In this document: one piece after another, positions 35,550 to 45,445 of the stretch
Layout: the number at the start of each line of letters is the position of its first letter
Position numbering within the stretch: position 1 is the stretch's first letter
Assembly (NCBI GenBank): GCA_033439295.1
Contig: JAVTLE010000016.1
Location: forward strand, 1,364,001-1,428,000
Direction of reading: 5' to 3'
DNA length: 64,000 nucleotides
Source of the DNA: Deuterostichococcus epilithicus
Taxonomy: Eukaryota > Chlorophyta > Trebouxiophyceae > Prasiolales > Stichococcaceae
Notes under the pieces: model-generated
Seen by the model: only the letters and a program-made list of their open reading frames with translations
What the model was told of the DNA's origin: nothing
The model's database searches: none
Position numbers and translations under genes: made by a program

Positions 35550-38540
35550 GGCAGGTTCGACTCTTTCGTTGAGCGCACGCAGGCACAGGTGCTGGCGTCG
35601 CAGCCGGCCGCCAAGGGGCGGCGGCGCGGCGCCAAGGAGCAGCCAGACTGGTGGGACAAGGAGCTGGCCGACGGCCGGCGCGCAGCGCGGCAGGCCATGC
35701 GCAGCGATCCGCGTTCGCACGCGGCTCGCGCGGCGCGCGCTGAGTACCAGCGCGCGCTGCGGCGCAAGCTGAGCCGCTGGACGCGCAGCCAGGCCATCGC
35801 CCTCCTCACCCTGGCCAGGCCAACCCGGCGCGCTTCTGGGGCAAATTCAAAGTTGCCAAGAAGCGTGTCTGCGCTGTGCCTGATGATGCCATGGCTGACT
35901 ACTTTCGTGATCTGCTGGGGCAGCAGCCCGTCATCCCTTCTGATGTGCAAGAGGACCCGACAGCCGACGCCGGCGCCGCGCCACCAGCCGCAGATGATTC
36001 CGAGTTGAATGTGCAGTTCACAGGTGCCTCTGTCACCAAGGGCATTGAGTCCCTGCATGGTGGCAAGTCAACTGTGGGTGTGCTTAAGCTTGATGCTCTC
36101 TCTGTTGCTGCTGCTGAGCTCGCGCCGTGTCTTGCTGCCGTCTTCAATGCTTGCCAGAGGGTGGGGGCGCTGCCGCGCGCTTGGGCGCTTTGCGGCATCA
36201 CCCCCATCCACAAGGGTGGCGACGTTACTGACCCTGGCAACTACCGCGGCATCGCGGTGGGCTCTCTTTTAGCAAAGCTGTACGCTGCGATGCTCAACGA
36301 GAGGCTCATGGAGTGGACCGAGCGCCACGGGCTGCGTGCCCGCGGACAGGCTGGCTTCCGGAGGGACCACCGCACCACTGACCAGGTGTTTGTGCTCCGC
36401 ACGCTCATTGAGCGAGCCCGTGCAGAAAAAAAGCCATTGTATGTATGTTACGTTGACTTCAAAAAAGCATATGACACCATTCCACGTGACGTGCTGTGGC
36501 ACAAACTGCAGCGCATCGGGGTGCATGGGGACTTCTTGCGGGCGGTGCAGGCTTTGTATGCGGAGGTGCCCATGGGGGTGCAGTTTGCTGACGGCATGTC
36601 TGCCACGTTCGATTCCCTGCTAGGTGTGAAACAGGGCTGCCCACTTTCTCCAACCCTGTTTGGCATCTTCATTGATGACTTCCAGGCTGAGCTCGAAGCC
36701 GGCTCCGCCGGCTTCGCTCTTCCCACACTGTCCGGCGTGCAGACGCCGGCGCTCTTCTACGCGGACGACCTGGCACTGGTGTCCACCACCGTCGCCGGCC
36801 TGCAGGCGCAGTTGGACCTCTTGCAGGCAAACAGCAAGCGCTGGCGGCTTACCGTCAACGTCAAGAAGACGAAGGTGGTGGTTTACACCACCGCATGCGG
36901 CGCGGTGGCGGCGCCACAGCTCACCTACATGTCCGCCCCCATCGAGGTGCTTGACACGTTCAGGTACCTGGGGGTTGACCTGCACAGCACGAAGCCATTT
37001 GCTTCGAGCGCAGCGGACCGGGCGGCGTCCGCCCGACGCGCCGCGCTCGCACTGCATAATCGCTGTCGTGATCTCAGGCTGCATGATCCTGCACTGCTCA
37101 TGCATCTTTTTGACGCACTTGTGCGCCCGGTGATGCTGTACGGTGTGGAGACTTGGGGGCCTGGGGCGCTGTGTGGCAAGGCCAGCGGCATGGAGGCTTG
37201 TGAGAAAGTGCAGAGGAGCTTTTTGCGGGCTCTTCTTGGCGTGCGTGCAGGCACGCCCAAGGCGGCGCTACTCGGCGAGGCGGGCTTTGAGGCGGCGCAC
37301 ACAGCAGTGACGCTGATCTGCCGCTTCTGGAACCGGCTGGTGGACATGCCTGACGCGCGGCTGACCAAGCAGGCCTTCCTCGAGAACGTCAGCATGGCCG
37401 GCCGCGGCGGCGGCATCCACTCGGCCTGTTGGGCTGCCCAGGTGGCCTCGTTCCTGGACTTCATGTCCCCCATTGTTGACGGTGTGCCGCAGCACATCGA
37501 CCCTGACGCAGCCACGGCGGTGCTGCAGCGCCGACACTTTAAGTCGGTGAATGGCAGCGATGCCCGCAAGGTACGCGAGTGGCTGCAGATTCGGGGCCCT
37601 TTGGCTTTTGGTGCCTACGAACCAGCTATGTATCTGCAGGCGGTGGCCTCCAGGACCGGCCGCGTTCGGCTGGCGCAGTTTCGCACCGGCTCCCATTGGC
37701 TGCGGGTGGAGACAGGGCGGTGGGCCGGGTCTGCCGCGCGAGCAGCGCAGCTGTCAGCGCTGCGACAGCGGCGAGGTTGATGACGCAGAGCACATGCTCT
37801 GGGGGTGTTCTGCTCTGCTAGACCAGCGCCTCCAGCACGTGGAGCTGTTCAGCCGGGGCGACGCCACAGTCGAGGCGTTCATGCAGCAGGACCCTGCCAG
37901 CTTGGGGGTGTTTCTGCGGCATTGCGCCGATCGCTGCGCGGAGCTAGTGGGCTGGGGCTCGAGCTCTCAATGAGGCCTATCATCATCATGCTTTCGAGGC
38001 AGAGGGCACCTTGCTGTCGGGACTTTCGGGGCCGGCATGGGGGTAGATGGCAATTTCATTCTCTGTGTTTGGGTTTCGAAGTGGTGTGCCGTAGCGCTCG
38101 CGGAATCCTGCGATGGGAGTGGCTAGCTCAGATGCCGGGGGCACTTTAGGCATGTTGCGCAGTCAGACATCCCGTAGCCTTGGCAGGGGCAGGTTAGGCT
38201 TAGCAGGTGTTTCTCAGTCCTTGGCTGTTGTGTTTGGTCTGCTTCCACCAGCATGCAGGGCGCCTCACGGCGTTTCCAGTCCAAGCGAGCCAGAGAGCTC
38301 GGCGCTTTGCGCGCAACTGGCCCTGTATGTCTGCACGGGGTTTACTGGGTTTACCCGCGGGTGCTGTGGCACATGACTCTATGACTGGACATGGTTGCCG
38401 ATGTCGTTTTGATCTGCTCGACGCCCTTTCCGTTTGTTCCCTCAGCATGTTGCTTGCTGTTGCGCATTCCGACCGCCTTCGGGCCTGTGCTATAGTCAGC
38501 CACTTGACTGCACAGTATGTAACCAAGTCCAAGTCCAAGC
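35550..38540 (+). mobile_element. Non-LTR retrotransposon (LINE) copy 1, 5'-truncated
   Basis: Three-kb LINE remnant: linker region (PDWWDKELADGRRAARQAM), reverse transcriptase, Cys-rich C-terminus, 3' UTR and an (AAGTCC)n tail near 38525-38540, immediately followed by a minisatellite. There is no endonuclease or ORF1, so it is 5'-truncated. It is nearly identical to the inverted copy at 40888-43733. Confidence 0.9.
35876..37970 (+). pseudogene. LINE reverse transcriptase, frameshifted copy
   Basis: Encodes the reverse transcriptase of a non-LTR element, which would copy the element's RNA at the insertion site. Visible RT motifs: PGNYRGIAVGSLLAKLYAAM, GQAGFRRDHRTTDQVF, VCYVDFKKAYDTIP, GVKQGCPLSPTLFGIFIDD, the catalytic LFYADDLALVS and a YLGVDL-type motif. 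Compared with the inverted copy, one base is missing near 35813 (frame lost before the FWGKFKVAKK block) and one base is gained near 37728 (frame lost just before the Cys-rich CQRCDSG segment). This copy is therefore interrupted at both ends of the RT and cannot make the full protein. Confidence 0.9.
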
Positions 38541-38545
38541 CACCC

Positions 38546-39486
38546 GCCACCCGCCACCACCACCCGCCACAGCCCACCACCCGGCACTCCCCACCATCCA
38601 CCGCTCACCGCCACCTGCCGCCTACCACCTGCCACTATGCTCTCTACTAGCTTGCCACCCGACACCCACCGCCCGTCACCCGCCGCCATCCGCCACCCGC
38701 CACCCGCCGCACAAACAGTGCTCTGAACACACGCCACCGCCCACNCAGTGTTTTCGAACACTCACGACCACCCATCACTCACCACCCCTCGTCTCTAGCC
38801 GCCACCTGCCGCCGCTTGCCACCTTCAGCGGCCACCTCCTGCCACCACCCACCCGCCACCACCACCCGCTGCAGCCCACCATCCACCGCTCTCCGCCNCT
38901 TGCTGCCGCCACCTGCCACCTGNCACCTGCCGCCTACCACCTGCCACCTACTTCTTTGTTGGCTTGCCATCCGGCACCCACCGCCCGTCACCCGCCGCCA
39001 TCCGCCAGCCGCCACCCGCCACCACCACCCGCCACAGCCCACCACCCGCCACTCCCCACCATCCACCGCTCACCGCCACTTGCCACCTGCCACCTGCCAC
39101 TTGCCACCTGCCGCCTACCACCTGCCACCTGCTTCTTTGTTGGCTTGCCACCCGGCACCCACCGTCCGTCACCCGCCGCCATCCGCCACCCGCCACCCGC
39201 CGCACAAACAGTGTTTCTGAACACTCGCCACCGCCCACACAGTGTTTTCGAACACTCACGACCACCCATCACTCACCACCACTCGTCTCTAGCCGCCACC
39301 TACCGCCGCTTGCCACCGTCAGCTGCCACCTCCTGCCACCCGCCACCCGCCGCCACCACCACCCGCCGCAGCCCACCACCCGGCGCTCACCACCATCCAC
39401 CGCTCACCGCCACTTGCCGCCTACCATCTGCCACCTGCTTCTTTATTGGCATGCCACCCGGCACCCACCGTCCGTCACCCGCCGGT
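38546..39486 (+). repeat. CCACCCGCC minisatellite array
   Basis: Degenerate 7-10-bp units (CCACCCGCC, CCACCTGCC, CCGCCATC) with a higher-order pattern: a TTCTTTGTTGGCTTGCCA-type block recurs near 38640, 38950, 39130 and 39440, and GTGTTTTCGAACACTCACGA near 38749 and 39241. Unresolved bases (n) at 38745, 38898 and 38923 show assembly difficulty. Long open frames in this array are composition artefacts. Confidence 0.9.
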
Positions 39487-39711
39487 GTTTCTGCGGCTTC
39501 TCGTTTCTCCTCAAATCTTGCACACGCATTCTGTACATATTCATAAGCACACCCACCGTGATTGTGCACTGATTGCTCTTGCATCGCCAGCGTCAGCGAT
39601 TTTCGGAACGTTAACGGCTGTCAGCAGATTTTTCGAAAATTTCCGCGCTCTTGTCAGCTTGCGCTTACGCACAACGTCCTGATTGCTCCACACTTGCTGC
39701 TGCACTTGCAT

Positions 39712-39867
39712 CATGAGCACAGCCACGCGCTCACGCCGCCCTGACACGCTTTCTGTGCAGCTTGTGGCTGACTATCGGTTGGCCACGTCAGACAGCACCA
39801 GTCGCACAGATCTGCAGCGGTTAGCCAAGAAATACTCTGTCTCCGTGCGTCCAGGCGCATCGGAGGG
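39712..39867 (+). pseudogene. Truncated helix-turn-helix-like ORF
   Basis: Starts MSTATRSRRPDTLSV and contains SRTDLQRLAKKYSVSV, a spacing typical of small DNA-binding HTH regions in transposases or regulators. The frame then runs straight into the structured repeat at 39868 and changes character, suggesting an interrupted gene. The host family is not recognised. Confidence 0.4.
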
Positions 39868-40145
39868 GGGGTGTTGGAGCGTGAAAAGTGAAAGAACCTT
39901 TGACCGGAAGGTTGGTTGTGAAAGTGGAATTAAATCCACTTATATACACAACCAAGAGATGGTGGAGTGTCACCCGAAGGTGATCGATAGCGATGGGTGA
40001 TTGCCGAAGCAATGCGAAAGCAGGGCAGTCATATGTATGACTATGACCCAATTCACTCCTTTTTTTTGTCCGCATGAGTCGTGAATCGAACTCGCGACCT
40101 CATGGGTATTTTTCCGTTTTCCAACCACTTGGGGGAGGAGACGAT
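39868..40145 (-). mobile_element. Candidate tRNA-headed SINE with UUCG hairpins, copy 1
   Basis: Read on the minus strand: a tRNA-like head with AAGTGGTTGG (A-box-like, near 40130) and GAGTTCGATTC (B-box-like, near 40090) about 35 nt apart; an A8 run; then a body of successive hairpins ending CACGCTCCAACACCCCC. Hairpins (plus coordinates): 40027-40042 (stem AGTCATA), 40000-40013 (ATTGC-TTCG-GCAAT), 39970-39983 (TCACC-TTCG-GGTGA), 39912-39955 (outer stem TTGGTTGTG/CACAACCAA enclosing GTGGA/TCCAC). Two C(UUCG)G loops exist only in this orientation. The body occurs twice more. Confidence 0.6.
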
Positions 40146-40817
40146 TCGGGAGCAGCTTCGTCGCCACTTTGCATCGTCTGGCGTGGAGACGACAGCAGCC
40201 CCGGCAGCGGCAACCGCAGCAGACCTGCCTTCCTTCCCTGCCCCTCATGCCAGTGACGCATCGTCATCCCTGTCCTGCGCGCCTGCATCGCAGCCCCCCA
40301 CGGAGCCACAGCAGCAGCCAGCCGCTCAGCAGCGGCTGCAGCAGGCTTCGGAGCGGCATGCCTCCGCATTGCAGAACCTGTCCGAGTCTAGCACGCACGT
40401 GTTCTCTAGTTCGCAGCCACCCTTCCACGCAGAGCTGGCTAGCTTGCTCGTGCGTGCCAGGACGGCTGAGAATGAGGTGGCTTGCTTGCGCGCTCAGGTA
40501 GCGGCGAGTGACGCTGACAGGGTGCGCATTGTGGTGCAGGTGACGGAGGTCGTCAGCTTGACGGTGCAGGTCGTGGAGGCGCCCGCGGCGAGCTACGGCG
40601 TTGCGCAGGCGGGTGGCCCCAAGCCCTCAGCGGCGCTGGACGGGCCGCACGCCCAGGCCATCTGCCGGGCTGCGCCGCCGACGCCGGCCTCAGGGCCGGC
40701 AGCCGCGGCCGCGGCTCCACCGCACAGCTCGCAGCTGCAGCAGCCAGCGTCAGCGCCACAGAGGCCCGATTGGGTCATCTCTGGACTCGACTTTGCCGCC
40801 GGCAGCAGCCGCGAGTC
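40081..40817 (+). CDS. Ala/Pro/Gln-rich ORF, possible transposon-encoded remnant
   Basis: Open frame of about 245 codons, low-complexity Ala/Pro/Gln/Ser, with a short helical stretch (ELASLLVRARTAENEVACLR) that could be a coiled coil. It begins inside the tRNA-like head of the structured element and ends by fusing to a 69-bp LINE fragment at 40818. It may be a remnant of the ORF interrupted at 39868 or a LINE ORF1-like segment. No domain is recognised. Confidence 0.3.
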
Positions 40818-40887
40818 GGTGAATGGCAGCGATGCCCGCAAGGTACGCGAGTGGCTTCAGATTCGGGGCCCTTTGGCTTTTGGTGCC
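40818..40887 (+). mobile_element. 69-bp LINE fragment, plus orientation
   Basis: Encodes ESVNGSDARKVREWLQIRG and PLAFGA, identical to the LINE segment just before the YEPAMYLQ block, then switches abruptly at GGTGCC| to the tail of the inverted LINE copy 2. The junction coincides with the 5' boundary of the short LINE copies. Confidence 0.8.
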
Positions 40888-43733
40888 TTGGACTTGGACT
40901 TGGTTACATACTGTGCAGTCAAGTGGCTGACTATAGCACAGGCCCGAAGGCGGTCGGAATGCGCAACAGCAAACAACAAGCTGAGGGAACAAACGGAAAT
41001 GGCGTCGAGCAGATCAAAACGACATCGGCAACCATGTCCAGTCATAGAGTCATGTGCCACAGCACCCGCGGGTAAACCCAGTAAACCCCGTGCAGACATA
41101 CAGGGCCAGTTGCGCGCAAAGCGCCGAGCTCTCTGGCTCGCTTGGACTGGAAACGCCGTGAGGCGCCCTGCATTCTGGTGGAAGCAGACCAAACACAACA
41201 GCCAAGGACTGAGAAACACCTGCTAAGCCTAACCTCCCCCTGCCAAGGCTACGGGATGTCTGACTGCGCAACATGCCTAAAGTGCCCCCGGCATCTGAGC
41301 TAGCCGCTCCCATCGCAGGATTCCGCGAGCGCTATGGCACACCACTCCGAAACCCAAACACAGAGAATGAAATTGCCATCTACCCCCATGCCGGCCCCGA
41401 AAGTCCCGACAGCAAGGTGCCCTCTGCCTCGAAAGCATGATGATGATAGGCCTCATTGAGAGCTCGAGCCCCAGCCCTCTAGCTCCGCGCAGCGATCGGC
41501 GCAATGCCGCAGGAACACCCCCAAGCTGGCAGGGTCCTGCTGCATGAACGCCTCGACTGTGGCGTCGCCCCGGCTGAACAGCTCCACGTGCTGGAGGCGC
41601 TGGTCTAGCAGAGCAGAACACCCCCAGAGCATGTGCTCTGCGTCATCAACCTCGCCGCTGTCGCAGCGCTGACAGCTGCGCTGCTCGCGCGGCAACCCGG
41701 CCCACCGCCCTGTCTCCACCCGCAGCCAATGGGAGCCGGTGCGAAACTGCGCCAGCCGAACGCGGCCGGTCCTGGAGGCCACCGCCTGCAGATACATAGC
41801 TGGTTCGTAGGCACCAAAAGCCAAAGGGCCCCGAGTCTGCAGCCACTCGCGTACCTTGCGGGCATCGCTGCCATTCACCGACTTAAAGTGTCGGCGCTGC
41901 AGCACCGCCGTGGCTGCGTCAGGGTCGATGTGCTGCGGCACACCGTCAACAATGGGGGACATGAAGTCCAGGAACGAGGCCACCTGGGCAGCCCAACAGG
42001 CCGAGTGGATGCCGCCGCCGCGGCCGGCCATGCTGACGTTCTCGAGGAAGGCCTGCTTGGTCAGCCGCGCGTCAGGCATGTCCACCAGCCGGTTCCAGAA
42101 GCGGCAGATCAGCGTCACTGCTGTGTGCGCCGCCTCAAAGCGGCCCGCCTCGCCGAGTAGCGCCGCCTTGGGCGTGCCTGCACGCACGCCAAGAAGAGCC
42201 CGCAAAAAGCTCCTCTGCACTTTCTCACAAGCCTCCATGCCGCTGGCCTTGCCACACAGCGCCCCAGGCCCCCAAGTCTCCACACCGTACAGCATCACCG
42301 GGCGCACAAGTGCGTCAAAAAGATGCATGAGCAGTGCAGGATCATGCAGCCTGAGATCACGACAGCGATTATGCAGTGCGAGCGCGGCGCGTCGGGCGGA
42401 CGCCGCCCGGTCCGCTGCGCTCGAAGCAAATGGCTTCGTGCTGTGCAGGTCAACCCCCAGGTACCTGAACGTGTCAAGCACCTCGATGGGGGCGGACATG
42501 TAGGTGAGCTGTGGCGCCGCCACCGCGCCGCATGCGGTGGTGTAAACCACCACCTTCGTCTTCTTGACGTTGACGGTTAGCCGCCAGCGCTTGCTGTTTG
42601 CCTGCAAGAGGTCCAACTGCGCCTGCAGGCCGGCGACGGTGGTGGACACCAGTGCCAGGTCGTCCGCGTAGAAGAGCGCCGGCGTCTGCACGCCGGACAG
42701 TGTGGGAAGAGCGAAGCCGGCGGAGCCGGCTTCGAGCTCAGCCTGGAAGTCATCAATGAAGATGCCAAACAGGGTTGGAGAAAGTGGGCAGCCCTGTTTC
42801 ACACCTAGCAGGGAATCGAACGTGGCAGACATGCCGTCAGCAAACTGCACCCCCATGGGCACCTCCGCATACAAAGCCTGCACCGCCCGCAAGAAGTCCC
42901 CATGCACCCCGATGCGCTGCAGTTTGTGCCACAGCAGGTCACGTGGAATGGTGTCATATGCTTTTTTGAAGTCAACGTAACATACATACAATGGCTTTTT
43001 TTCTGCACGGGCTCGCTCAATGAGCGTGCGGAGCACAAACACCTGGTCAGTGGTGCGGTGGTCCCTCCGGAAGCCAGCCTGTCCGCGGGCACGCAGCCCG
43101 TGGCGCTCGGTCCACTCCATGAGCCTCTCGTTGAGCATCGCAGCGTACAGCTTTGCTAAAAGAGAGCCCACCGCGATGCCGCGGTAGTTGCCAGGGTCAG
43201 TAACGTCGCCACCCTTGTGGATGGGGGTGATGCCGCAAAGCGCCCAAGCACGCGGCAGCGCCCCCACCCTCTGGCAAGCATTGAAGACGGCAGCAAGACA
43301 CGGCGCGAGCTCAGCAGCAGCAACAGAGAGAGCATCAAGCTTAAGCACACCCACAGTTGACTTGCCACCATGCAGGGACTCAATGCCCTTGGTGACAGAG
43401 GCACCTGTGAACTGCACATTCAACTCGGAACCATCTGCGGCTGGTGGCGCGGCGCCGGCGTCGGCTGTCGGGTCCTCTTGCACATCAGAAGGGATGACGG
43501 GCTGCTGCCCCAGCAGATCACGAAAGTAGTCAGCCATGGCATCATCAGGCACAGCGCAGACACGCTTCTTGGCAACTTTGAATTTGCCCCAGAAGCGCGC
43601 CGGGTTGGCCTGGACCAGGGTGAGGAGGGCGATGGCCTGGCTGCGCGTCCAGCGGCTCAGCTTGCGCCGCAGCGCGCACTGGTACTCAGCGCGCGCCGCG
43701 CGAGCCGCGTGCGAACGCGGATCGCTGCGCATG
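40888..43733 (-). mobile_element. LINE copy 2, inverted and nearly identical to copy 1
   Basis: The 2.85-kb minus-strand copy runs from MRSDPRSHAARAARAEY in the linker, through RT, Cys-rich C-terminus and 3' UTR, to the TTGGACTTGGACTTGG tail at 40888. At its 5' end (43733) it is cut off inside a GGCGGGTGG minisatellite. Endonuclease and ORF1 are absent. It forms a large inverted repeat with copy 1. Confidence 0.9.
41453..43733 (-). CDS. LINE reverse transcriptase ORF, uninterrupted but 5'-truncated
   Basis: About 758 codons of continuous LINE coding sequence. Compared with copy 1 the frame is intact through the linker (NPARFWGKFKVAKKRVC), the RT fingers/palm (NYRGIAVG, FYADDLALVS) and the Cys-rich end (CQRCDSGEVDDAEHMLWGC; a C-x2-C...H-x4-C arrangement like the zf-RVT segment of many LINEs), ending EGWGSSSQ-stop. 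The open frame continues upstream into the minisatellite to 43846, but those residues are not LINE protein. Without the endonuclease region it is unlikely to mobilise itself. The LINE clade is not determined. Confidence 0.85.
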
Positions 43734-44208
43734 GCGGATGGCGGATGGCGGCGGGTGACGGGCGGTGGGTGCCGGATGGCAAGCCAACAAAGAAGTAGGT
43801 GGCAGGTGGTAGGCGGCAGGTGGCAAATGGCAGGTGGCGGCAGCATGTGGCGTTGGCCGGTGGATGGTGGGCTGCAGCGGGTGGTGGNGGCGGGTGACTG
43901 GTGGCAGGAGGTGGCGGCTGAAGGTGGCAGGTGGCGGCAGCTGGCGGCTAGAGACGAGGGGTGGTGAGTGATGGGTGGTCGTGAGTGTTCGAAAACACAG
44001 TGTGCGCGGTGGCGAGTGTTCAGAGCACTGTTTGTGCGGCGGGTGGCGGGTGGCGGATGGCGGCGGGTGACGGGCGGTGGGTGTCGGGTGGCAAGCTAGT
44101 AGAGAGCATAGTGGCAGGGGGCAGGTGGCAGGTGGCAGGTGGCAGGTGGCGGCGGCAAGTGGCGGTGAGCGGTGGATGGTGGGGAGTGCCGGGTGGTGGG
44201 CTTGGGGG
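43734..44208 (-). repeat. GGCGGGTGG minisatellite (inverted relative of 38.5-39.5 kb)
   Basis: Reverse-complement counterpart of the first array, including the block equivalent to TTGGCTTGCCATCCGGCACC near 43770 and the GTGTTCGAAAACAC motif near 43985. One unresolved base at 43888. Confidence 0.9.
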
Positions 44209-44397
44209 TGGTGGAGCGTGAAAAGTGAAAGAACCTTTGACCGGAAGGTTGGTTGTGAAAGTGGAATTAAATCCACTTATACACACAACCAAGAGATGGT
44301 GGAGTGTCACCCGAAGGTGATCGATAGCGATGGGTGATTGCCGAAGCAATGCGAAAGCAGGGCAGTCATATGTATGACTATGACCCAATTCACTCCT
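44209..44397 (-). mobile_element. Structured element copy 2 (no tRNA-like head)
   Basis: Nearly identical to 39868-40057, including all hairpins, but it stops at the GGAGTGAATTGGG end and lacks the A-run and tRNA-like head. The minus-strand end is CACGCTCCACCACCCCC. Confidence 0.8.
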
Positions 44398-44690
44398 ATC
44401 GCCACCTCCTGTCACCCCCCACCCGCCACCACATGCCGCACGCCGCCACCCGCCGACACTGCCACCTGGACTTGGTTACATACTGTGCAGCCACCGCTTG
44501 CTTCTTGCCATCCTCCCACCGCCTTCCTACCCGCCGCCTTGTCACCGTCACCACCGTACCCCCGCATCACCCCGCTGGCACCTTCGCCGTCACCGTCGTC
44601 GTCACCATCCACACCACACACGTAAACACGAAGAAAAACATCCAACCGTCGCCGTCACCATCACCGTCATCATCACCGAGACTTAGAGGG
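44398..44690 (+). repeat. Low-complexity CCACC / CACCGT tract
   Basis: Pyrimidine-rich simple sequence of CCACC, CCGCC and later CACCGT-type units, interrupted near 44466 by a short piece of LINE tail (TGGACTTGGTTACATACTGT). No gene. Confidence 0.7.
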
Positions 44691-44884
44691 AGAGCACATG
44701 GAAGAAGACCGGATTCTACTAATAGCACGGACTCATCTAGAGCCAGGCACCCGCGGAACCCGCTGCCATGGAGGCGTCGACCACAGATGACCAGGGTGCC
44801 CGGCGTTGCGCGTTAGCCGATAGCTGGCGGCGTCAGCCGCCTAGATGTCAGCCATTGCGAGCGCCAGCCCTCTGTTACCTTGGG

Positions 44885-45372
44885 CTCGGTTGCTTTCACC
44901 AGCATGCAGGACGCCTTGCGGCGGAACGGCCCCAGCGAGCCACAGAGCTCGGCGCCTTGTGCGCTACCGGCCTGCATGTCTGCGCGGGTTTTACTGGGTT
45001 TACCCGCGGGTGCCGTGGCACGTACAGACTTTGGCTCCACGTCTTATCTAGCGCGCTTGTTTGTCAGCGGATCGTTCCAGCCGCGTGTGCATGGCTTTGC
45101 TGCCGCCGCCGCCGTGACCCCGCACTTGCAGGACCGTCAGACAGTTCAGCCTCATCGGGACTATTGCCTTTCGCTAGTCTCATAGGACCTGCATTCCCCA
45201 GTGGTTTCAGAGTCCTCCACCGACATTTTTCGAACGACGATTCCTTTGAAGGTTCACCCCGCCGCGCCCACGTTCACACGTGGGATGCCGCATTGTGCCG
45301 CATTGCCTTGTTCAAGGACTTGGCTTTGGTCTGGACGCCCACTGTAAAAACCAAACAAACAAACAAAGCCGC
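44885..45372 (+). mobile_element. Composite retroposon: LINE 3' UTR piece plus (CAAA)n-tailed unit, copy 1
   Basis: The first about 140 bp (44885-45024) are a diverged LINE 3' UTR (CACCAGCATGCAGGACGCC-like and TTTACTGGGTTTACCCGCGG). They run into about 330 bp unrelated to the LINE (from GACTTTGGCTCCACGTC), ending in CCAAACAAACAAACAAA. The second part recurs at 46478-46851. Confidence 0.7.
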
Positions 45373-45445
45373 ATGTGTGGCTGGACCAGGCGGCGGTCTT
45401 CCTCGCAACGATTCGCATCATGTGATAATCGTCGAATATCTGCAC

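Noticed and set aside
38546-39572. Very long Pro/His-rich open frames (for example 370 codons) through 38434-39546 and on the opposite strand
   Set aside because: They arise because the CCACCCGCC repeat lacks stop codons in several frames. There is no non-repeat conserved segment.
39868-40145. Hammerhead-type ribozyme in the structured element
   Set aside because: The repeated hairpins and a GCGAAAGC stretch suggested it, but the conserved CUGAUGA core is absent on both strands.
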